From Thermoactinomyces mirandus (GTDB taxonomy: Bacteria > Bacillota > Bacilli > Thermoactinomycetales > Thermoactinomycetaceae), in NCBI RefSeq assembly GCF_013868055.1, contig NZ_JACEOL010000067.1, positions 1 through 39,338 on the forward strand: 39,338 bases of DNA, read 5' to 3'. Shown piece by piece: positions 33,824 to 39,338 of the stretch. Numbering within the stretch: position 1 is the stretch's first letter; each line of letters begins with the position of its first letter. Position numbers and translations under genes: made by a program. The notes below the pieces were generated by a model. The model ran no database searches. It worked only from the letters and a program-made list of their open reading frames with translations, and was not told the origin of the DNA.

Positions 33824-35788
33824 TTGCCCTTATATTTGACCGCCAGAATGACGGAAATTATTAAAATACTCTCCTCTACAAATGAATTTGTAACAAGTAA
33901 TGAGCTCGCAAAAAAGCTGGGGGTGACTTCCAGAACAATACGTGAAGACATAAAGATAATAAATGACAAAATAAATAAATACGGAACTCAAATTATATCT
34001 AAAAAAAGCAAAGGGTATAAATTTTTCTTTGACTCGGAAGAACAACGTAACATGTTATTGAATCAGGTCGAGACAGAAAGACTTATGTTTGACGTTAATT
34101 TCGTTGCACTAGAAGACAGAGTCCGATTTATTATCCAAAAACTTTTGTGTTCCAATAAAAGCATAAAGCTAGAATTGCTTGGTGATGAATTATATGTAAG
34201 CGATTCAACGATAAAAAAAGATTTAAAAAGAGTAAAGGAAATTTTAAATCAATACAACATTGCAGTGGTTAAAGACAACAAAGGCATAAAAGCCAAAGGA
34301 AATGAAATAAATATGCGATTCTGCATTTCCGATTACTTTATAAACGGTGGGGAAATAGAAAATATCTTTATTATTAAACTTATTAATAGTTTTGGAAATC
34401 ACTTTTCTGATGAAGACATGAAGAAAATAAAAGAAATCATTCTCAATCAATTGGACAAAAATAACATAGAAATTACTGATGAAACATTGAATAAAATTGC
34501 AATTCATATCCTCATAGCAGTTGGGAGAATTAAAAATGGTCAGCCTGTCAGTTCAATAAGAAACATAGAGTATCTAAAAAGTAAAGATGAATATGAAATA
34601 GCAAAAAGAATTAACCATTTTATTGAATCCCATTACCGTGTCAAATTTTCTGAGCAGGAAATTGCGTACACTACTTTACATCTGGCAGGGAATCGACTTG
34701 GACAAAAAGAAAAAATCCTGTTATCTGATTTGAAACTGTTTTTGGGCGATGATATTTTTCGGTTATCTGTTGACATTGTTGAACAAATCAAAATTGGCTT
34801 GAAGGGATTGAACATATATGAAGATGATAAACTGATTTATAATCTCGGTCTACACCTTAAACAGTTAGTGATGAGACTCACCTATAATATGAACATCAGA
34901 AATCCCCTGGTAAACAAAATTAAAATACAACATCCTTTGGCTTTTGAAGCTGGAGTTATTGCAGCCCACTGTGTGGAAAAAGTAACAGGTTTTCAAGTGA
35001 ATGATAATGAAATCGGATTTTTGGCTTTACATTTTGGTGCAGCGATTGAAAGACAGCGGATAATATCAAACTCAAAGAAAAAGGTTGCTTTGGTATGTGC
35101 TTCAGGTATGGCGACATCTGAGTTGCTCTTAACCAAGCTGTCTCATGTTCTGGATAATAATTATAACCTAATCGGAGTATATGCCTTGCATCAGCTAGAT
35201 CAACTGTTAAAACAAAACCCTGATCTTATCTTGACAACTGTACCAATTGGTAGAAAACTGGATCTTCCCGTTATTCACGTACCATCAATTTTAAATAACA
35301 GAGATATCTTGGAAATTCAACATTCATTAAGAAATATTCATAACAAGAAAAAAACAATCAGCCAATTCTTTAGCAAAGAATTGTTCTTTCCAGGCCTGAA
35401 AGCAAAAACAAAAGAGGAAGCTTTGGAATTTCTGACAAGTACAATGATTCAGATGGGCTATATAGATACAAAAACCAAAAACTCGATTCTGGAACGTGAA
35501 CGCATATCACCAACCTCCATTGGAAATACAGTTGCTATCCCGCATCCAATGAATATGGTTTCAACTCAATCTTTTATATGCACAGCAATACTGGATAAAC
35601 CATTAAAATGGTCGTCTGGTGAGGAAGTAAAACTAATAATGATGATTGTTTTGGAAAAAAGATTGCAAGCAAAATTTCAGGAGATATTTGAATCGCTATA
35701 TGATATCATCCAATCGCCTGAAAATGTTCAAACTTTGTGTAAGAAAAGAAACTTCAACCAATTTCTGGCATCCATCGACTCAATTTAG
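33824..35788 (+). CDS. BglG/MtlR-type PRD transcriptional activator with PTS EIIB and EIIA domains
   Basis: 654 residues, TTG 33824 with TAGGGGGTG 7 bp upstream. Order: N-terminal HTH (MTEIIKILSSTNEFVTSNEL, LGVTSRTIREDIKII, residues 8-45), a second winged region (70-150), PRD1 (about 170-270), PRD2 (about 285-395; HPLAFEAGVIAAHCVEKVTG, FLALHFGAAIER), an EIIB-like domain with Cys in LVCASGMATSELL (near residue 424) and a C-terminal fructose/mannitol-type EIIA with His in VAIPHPMN (near 572). DNA-binding activator controlled by PTS phosphorylation; the EIIA/EIIB/EIIC and lyase genes directly downstream are the probable targets. AT-rich compared with upstream genes. Confidence 0.92.
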   Translation: MPLYLTARMTEIIKILSSTNEFVTSNELAKKLGVTSRTIREDIKIINDKINKYGTQIISKKSKGYKFFFDSEEQRNMLLNQVETERLMFDVNFVALEDRVRFIIQKLLCSNKSIKLELLGDELYVSDSTIKKDLKRVKEILNQYNIAVVKDNKGIKAKGNEINMRFCISDYFINGGEIENIFIIKLINSFGNHFSDEDMKKIKEIILNQLDKNNIEITDETLNKIAIHILIAVGRIKNGQPVSSIRNIEYLKSKDEYEIAKRINHFIESHYRVKFSEQEIAYTTLHLAGNRLGQKEKILLSDLKLFLGDDIFRLSVDIVEQIKIGLKGLNIYEDDKLIYNLGLHLKQLVMRLTYNMNIRNPLVNKIKIQHPLAFEAGVIAAHCVEKVTGFQVNDNEIGFLALHFGAAIERQRIISNSKKKVALVCASGMATSELLLTKLSHVLDNNYNLIGVYALHQLDQLLKQNPDLILTTVPIGRKLDLPVIHVPSILNNRDILEIQHSLRNIHNKKKTISQFFSKELFFPGLKAKTKEEALEFLTSTMIQMGYIDTKTKNSILERERISPTSIGNTVAIPHPMNMVSTQSFICTAILDKPLKWSSGEEVKLIMMIVLEKRLQAKFQEIFESLYDIIQSPENVQTLCKKRNFNQFLASIDSI

Positions 35789-35806
35789 TAAGGAGAATAA
35801 TCATCA

Positions 35807-36265
35807 ATGTACCATAGGGAAATAATAAATGAAAGTCTGATTAAATTAAATTTTCATGCCAATACAAAAGAAGATGTATTAAAAGAAATTGCTGATATCG
35901 CTTTTAATGCCAAACGCGTGGAAAGTGCAGAAGCTTATTTCAATGGAATGCTGGAAAGAGAAAGAACATCAACTACCGGATTTGGTGGCGGGATCGCCAT
36001 ACCCCACGCAAAAATTGATGCAATTCTGAAACCCACCATTAGTGTAATAAAGCTGAGAGAAGCTGTGGATTGGGAGGCTATGGATGATAAGCCCGTACAG
36101 TTAATAATTGCATTGGCTGTACCAGCAAATCAGGAAGGAACACTTCATCTTCAATTATTGGCAAAATTGTCAGAGAATCTGATGGAAGAAAAATTCACAG
36201 GTTCTTTGCTGTCAGCAAAAACAAAGAATGAAATATATCAAATAATCACCAGTATTTTTGAATAA
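35807..36265 (+). CDS. PTS EIIA component, fructose/mannitol family
   Basis: 152 residues, ATG 35807 with AAGGAG 11 bp upstream, 18 bp after the regulator. Phosphoryl-accepting His in GGIAIPHAK (near residue 66), preceded by MLERERTSTTGFG, the standard EIIA-fructose pattern. Transfers phosphate from HPr to EIIB encoded next. Cytoplasmic. Sugar specificity is not set by this domain. Confidence 0.93.
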   Translation: MYHREIINESLIKLNFHANTKEDVLKEIADIAFNAKRVESAEAYFNGMLERERTSTTGFGGGIAIPHAKIDAILKPTISVIKLREAVDWEAMDDKPVQLIIALAVPANQEGTLHLQLLAKLSENLMEEKFTGSLLSAKTKNEIYQIITSIFE

Positions 36266-36281
36266 AAGGAGAGGTTCGATC

Positions 36282-36587
36282 ATGAATATTGTAGCAGTAA
36301 CTGCATGCCCAGCAGGAGTAGCTCATACGTATATGGCTAAAAAAGGACTGGAAAAGGCCGCTAGAAAGCTGGGATATAAAATCAAAGTAGAAACGCAAGG
36401 CTCAATGGGAATTGAAAATAAAATCGAAGCAAAAGATCTGGAAAAAGCTGATATAGTGATTTTGGCAGTCGATACAAAAATTGAAAAAGCAAGCAGATTT
36501 GATGGTAAATTCATTCACGAAGTTCCAGTAGCAGCGGCAGTTAAAAATGCAGTTAAAGTTATTGAAGACGCAGTAGCAAAACTATAG
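36282..36587 (+). CDS. PTS EIIB component, fructose family
   Basis: 101 residues, ATG 36282 with AAGGAGAGG upstream; an in-frame start at 36258 would overlap the EIIA gene and lacks a site. Phosphocysteine in AVTACPAGVAHTYMAKKGLE (Cys near residue 9), the EIIB-fructose signature, plus VETQGSMGIEN. Receives phosphate from EIIA and passes it to the sugar during import through EIIC. Confidence 0.95.
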   Translation: MNIVAVTACPAGVAHTYMAKKGLEKAARKLGYKIKVETQGSMGIENKIEAKDLEKADIVILAVDTKIEKASRFDGKFIHEVPVAAAVKNAVKVIEDAVAKL

Positions 36588-36606
36588 GAAATGGTGGTGA
36601 AAAACT

Positions 36607-37617
36607 GTGTGGAATAAAGCTAAAAAACACTTGATGACAGGTGTTTCTTATATGATTCCTGTCGTTGTGGCAGGTGGTATTTTACTTTCACTGGGAGTAA
36701 TCATTGGCGAAAAAACAGCTGTAGGTGAACAATTAGTTAACTTTGGTGTTTGGACTTTAGGTTTAATGGTTCCAATGATCGCTGGTTACATTTCCTATTC
36801 CATTGCTGACAGACCAGGTATTGCCGTTGGCTTGGCAAGTGGTGTGTTTGCAGCTGAACTGGGCACTGGTTATATTGGCGGTATTTTAGTCGGTTTTTTT
36901 GCAGGTTGGATTACGAACCAGTTGAAGAAAATACCGATGCATACAAATATCGCTGTAATTAAACCAATCATGATTATACCTGTACTAGGTATCGGAGCAT
37001 CAGCAATTTTCATGTGGCTGATATCCATTCCATTAGCTCCAGCAATGACCGGTTTGGAAAACTGGTTAAATACAATGAGTGGAAGTAATCTGTTAATCCT
37101 TGGATTTATTATCAGCGCCATGATGGCATTTGATATGGGCGGTCCAGTAAACAAAATCGCTTTGGCATTCTGTTATGCTACCCTTGCTGAAGGGATCTAC
37201 GCTCCGATGGCAGCGTGCTGGATTGGCATTATGGCTGCACCATTCGGGTTATCTCTATCAACGCTATTATTTCCTAAAAAATTCTCAAAATCCGAGAAAG
37301 GTAATGCAATTCCAGCAGCATTGATGGGGTCGTTAGGAATTACGGAAGGGGCTATCCCATATGCTGTTGCTACACCGCTAAAAGTAATTCCAGTCATTAC
37401 AATCGGATCTGGTATAGGTGGTGGAATTGCATTATTGCTTGGAGCAGAAGCACCTATTCCTGCAGCAATCGGTATCTGGGGTCTGCCATTTGTACACAGT
37501 CCATTCATGTTATTATTGGGTCTTATTATAGCTGTAGTTATTATAGCTTTTACTGTAGGATTCCTGCGTAAAGAGAGCGATATATATGATAATGAGGATG
37601 CAGGTTTATCATTTTAG
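36607..37617 (+). CDS. PTS EIIC component, fructose family permease
   Basis: 336 residues, GTG 36607, 19 bp after EIIB, with a GGTGGTG purine run upstream. Polytopic membrane protein with about nine to ten helices. Family motifs: HLMTGVSYMIPVVVAGGILL at the N-terminus, MAFDMGGPVNKIALAF near residue 175 and ITEGAIPYA near residue 245 (substrate region). It carries EIIC only, separate from A and B, unlike the fused FruA. Which sugar it moves is unknown. Confidence 0.93.
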   Translation: MWNKAKKHLMTGVSYMIPVVVAGGILLSLGVIIGEKTAVGEQLVNFGVWTLGLMVPMIAGYISYSIADRPGIAVGLASGVFAAELGTGYIGGILVGFFAGWITNQLKKIPMHTNIAVIKPIMIIPVLGIGASAIFMWLISIPLAPAMTGLENWLNTMSGSNLLILGFIISAMMAFDMGGPVNKIALAFCYATLAEGIYAPMAACWIGIMAAPFGLSLSTLLFPKKFSKSEKGNAIPAALMGSLGITEGAIPYAVATPLKVIPVITIGSGIGGGIALLLGAEAPIPAAIGIWGLPFVHSPFMLLLGLIIAVVIIAFTVGFLRKESDIYDNEDAGLSF

Positions 37618-37653
37618 ATAATATTAACCTATTGCTGTAAAGGAGGTGATTCC

Positions 37654-38835
37654 TTGAGTATTAATTTTGATAAAGTAGTTAATAGAAAAGGGACTTACTG
37701 TACACAGTGGGACTTTGCAATAGACCGTTTTGGCAAAAGCAACGTTCTCCCTTTCTCCATATCAGATATGGATTTCCAGAGCCCGCCAGAGATTTTACAG
37801 GCCATAGAAAAGTATGTGAAACATGGTATATTTGGCTATACAAGATGGGATCATAATGCATATAAATCAGCTATTATACATTGGTACAAATCTCGTTTTT
37901 CAACGGATATTCCCGCCGGGTGGATTGTTTATAGTCCGAGTGTTATTTATACAATTTCAAAATTAATAGATATTTTAACGGATAAAAACGACCAAATTGT
38001 TTTACACTCACCTGGTTATGATGCTTTTTTTAAACAGATATCCGCGTCTGGCAGGGAAATGGTTGAAAATCCATTAATCTGCAAAAACGGTTTTTATTCA
38101 ATTGATTTTGATTTGTTGGAAAAGCAGTTATCCAACCCTAAAGCAAAAGTATTACTTTTTTGTAACCCGCATAATCCTACTGGAAGGGTTTGGAACAAGT
38201 ACGAACTGCAAAATATCGCAAACTTATGTGAGAAGCATCATGTGAAAATAATTTCCGATGATATTCATATGGATATTGTTTATCAAAATCATAGCTATAC
38301 ACCGATTACCGGTATAATTGGCAATCCAGACAACGTATTTATCTGCACGTCTGCAAGCAAAACGTTTAATATACCCGGCTTAGGTGGTTCCTATGCATTT
38401 ATCCCTGATAAAAAGATAAGAAATTCGTTTTTATCAATCATGAAACAGCGTGATGGCATATCAAATGCAATGATATTTGGAATGCTCTCTGTTATTTACG
38501 GATACAATCACTCTGCCTGCTGGGTAGATGAATTAACAGCGTATTTATATAACAATATGAAGCTTGTCTCCAAATTCATAAAAGAAGAGCTTCCAAATTT
38601 GTCATTTAACATGCCTGAGTCTACATATCTTGCATGGATAGACTGTTCCAAACTGCATGCATCGGATGCTGAAATACAGAATGCGCTAGTAAACACAGGC
38701 AATGTTGGTATCATGTCAGGATGTACTTATCATGTGAATGAAGGAAAATTTTTACGTATGAACATCGGTTGTCCCCGGACGAAATTGATTGATGGACTGA
38801 AAAGATTGAAGAAATCTGTTATCACAATTGAATAG
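37654..38835 (+). CDS. MalY/PatB-type PLP-dependent C-S lyase / aminotransferase
   Basis: 393 residues, TTG 37654 with a full AAAGGAGGTGA 7 bp upstream. Fold type I aminotransferase class; N-terminal NVLPFSISDMDFQSPP is the hallmark of MalY/PatB cystathionine beta-lyases. CNPHNPTGRVW near residue 170, DDIHMDIVY near 204 and the PLP Lys in TSASKTFNIPGLGG (near 235) are intact; RMNIGCPR near 370 holds the carboxylate-binding Arg. It would split a C-S (or C-N) bond beta to an amino acid. Co-oriented behind the PTS genes, 36 bp away, so it may process the imported compound. Confidence 0.92.
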   Translation: MSINFDKVVNRKGTYCTQWDFAIDRFGKSNVLPFSISDMDFQSPPEILQAIEKYVKHGIFGYTRWDHNAYKSAIIHWYKSRFSTDIPAGWIVYSPSVIYTISKLIDILTDKNDQIVLHSPGYDAFFKQISASGREMVENPLICKNGFYSIDFDLLEKQLSNPKAKVLLFCNPHNPTGRVWNKYELQNIANLCEKHHVKIISDDIHMDIVYQNHSYTPITGIIGNPDNVFICTSASKTFNIPGLGGSYAFIPDKKIRNSFLSIMKQRDGISNAMIFGMLSVIYGYNHSACWVDELTAYLYNNMKLVSKFIKEELPNLSFNMPESTYLAWIDCSKLHASDAEIQNALVNTGNVGIMSGCTYHVNEGKFLRMNIGCPRTKLIDGLKRLKKSVITIE

Positions 38836-38952
38836 TTTTGGAGCAGTGATCTGAATCTGAACATGTACAACCTGGTACTACAGTTGTATTTATTCACAGC
38901 ATAAATGTACTTAGAGTTAACGGCTTTATCTCTTCGCCTGAGTCAGGGACCC

Positions 38953-39177
38953 TTAGCTTTGAAAATAGATATACACATTCAATAATAATATCATAATTCC
39001 TGTTAAGATAAATAATGCTTTTGTAAGATACCAAGGAAGAAAAGACAAAATCAATAAAAAGAGCTCACCTAAAGGATTACCGTAGACATTTGGTCTTTCT
39101 GATTTTTTACTGGATCGAATTCCAATATATATAAATAATATCCCTAATACTGTCAAAGAAATATACACCCAAATCAT
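38953..39177 (-). CDS. Small two-helix membrane protein
   Basis: 74 residues, ATG 39177 with AGAAAGGA upstream on the minus strand. Two hydrophobic helices (WVYISLTVLGILFIYIGI and ALFILTGIMILLLNVYIYF) joined by a basic loop (RSSKKSERPNVYG). No family recognised. AT-rich like the PTS operon to which it converges; it may belong to the same acquired block. Confidence 0.55.
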   Translation of the reverse strand: MIWVYISLTVLGILFIYIGIRSSKKSERPNVYGNPLGELFLLILSFLPWYLTKALFILTGIMILLLNVYIYFQS

Positions 39178-39338
39178 AGATCAACAGTCCTTTCTGTTTT
39201 TCTTAAGGCAATCTAACCAAAATTACGCAAAAGTGGAAATTTATTTTTTATAAAGGGAAGCAATTCGTAATAGTTCCCGTTTTACTGAACCCCTGAGCCC
39301 CCAGACAAAAGCTAATATTACAGTTGTATTTATGAAAA

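Noticed and set aside
1..39338. CRISPR array, rRNA genes or prophage structural genes
   Set aside because: No regularly spaced repeats, rRNA motifs or capsid, tail or terminase proteins were seen.

Overview
The window looks like a chromosomal segment of a low-to-moderate-GC Gram-positive bacterium of the order Bacillales. Evidence: strong AGGAGG-type ribosome binding sites, frequent TTG/GTG starts, and a run of Bacillus-type genes (yunF/yunD/yunC cluster, cspB-like, DUF2621, yfkAB, bpsA-bpsB, class D sortase). Genus cannot be fixed by eye; families seen here would fit a spore-former of the Bacillaceae or Alicyclobacillaceae type.

Layout. (1) 1-4.4 kb is a decayed accessory region: the 3' end of a frameshifted polymorphic-toxin gene with an AT-rich C-terminal cassette and a probable immunity gene, a broken IS21-family element (istA/istB, both frameshifted), a truncated TPR gene and a truncated immunity-like gene. 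(2) 4.5-7.6 kb is the glyoxylate shunt operon aceB-aceA with its own promoter and terminator. (3) 7.6-9.5 kb, minus strand: a JAMM/MPN metalloprotease gene followed by pncB (NAD salvage). (4) 9.7-12.8 kb: a yun-type cluster with a decayed yunF (DUF72), yunD (metallophosphatase/5'-nucleotidase), a DUF6154-like gene and yunC (DUF1805). (5) 12.8-19.3 kb: cspB-like, DUF2621, a complete small transcription unit for a 31-residue membrane peptide, NAD-dependent formate dehydrogenase, yfkAB (radical SAM), bluB (lower B12 ligand synthesis), a ribbon-helix-helix-like small protein, DUF3891, and a frameshifted VOC-fold gene.

(6) 19.5-31.4 kb is the most striking part: one long co-directional array beginning with an LPDTA-tailed surface protein and its class D sortase, then eight genes of a Gram-positive type IV secretion (conjugation-like) apparatus: TcpC/ConB-like, a small membrane protein, TcpE/ConD-like, VirB4/ConE ATPase, VirB6/ConG-like channel protein, a second VirB8/NTF2-like protein, a lytic transglycosylase-M23 endopeptidase fusion, and a second membrane-anchored ATPase. 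Many of these genes overlap by a few bases. No relaxase, integrase, replication protein or att site is visible, and the flanks are ordinary chromosomal genes, so this may be a resident secretion or DNA-transfer machine rather than a complete integrative element.

(7) 31.4-33.5 kb: a small membrane protein and the type III polyketide synthase/methyltransferase pair bpsA-bpsB. (8) 33.8-38.8 kb is an AT-rich, probably acquired sugar operon: a PRD/PTS-domain activator, fructose-family EIIA, EIIB and EIIC, and a MalY/PatB-type C-S lyase, suggesting import and cleavage of an unknown sulfur- or amino-linked sugar compound. A small membrane protein gene on the minus strand closes the window.
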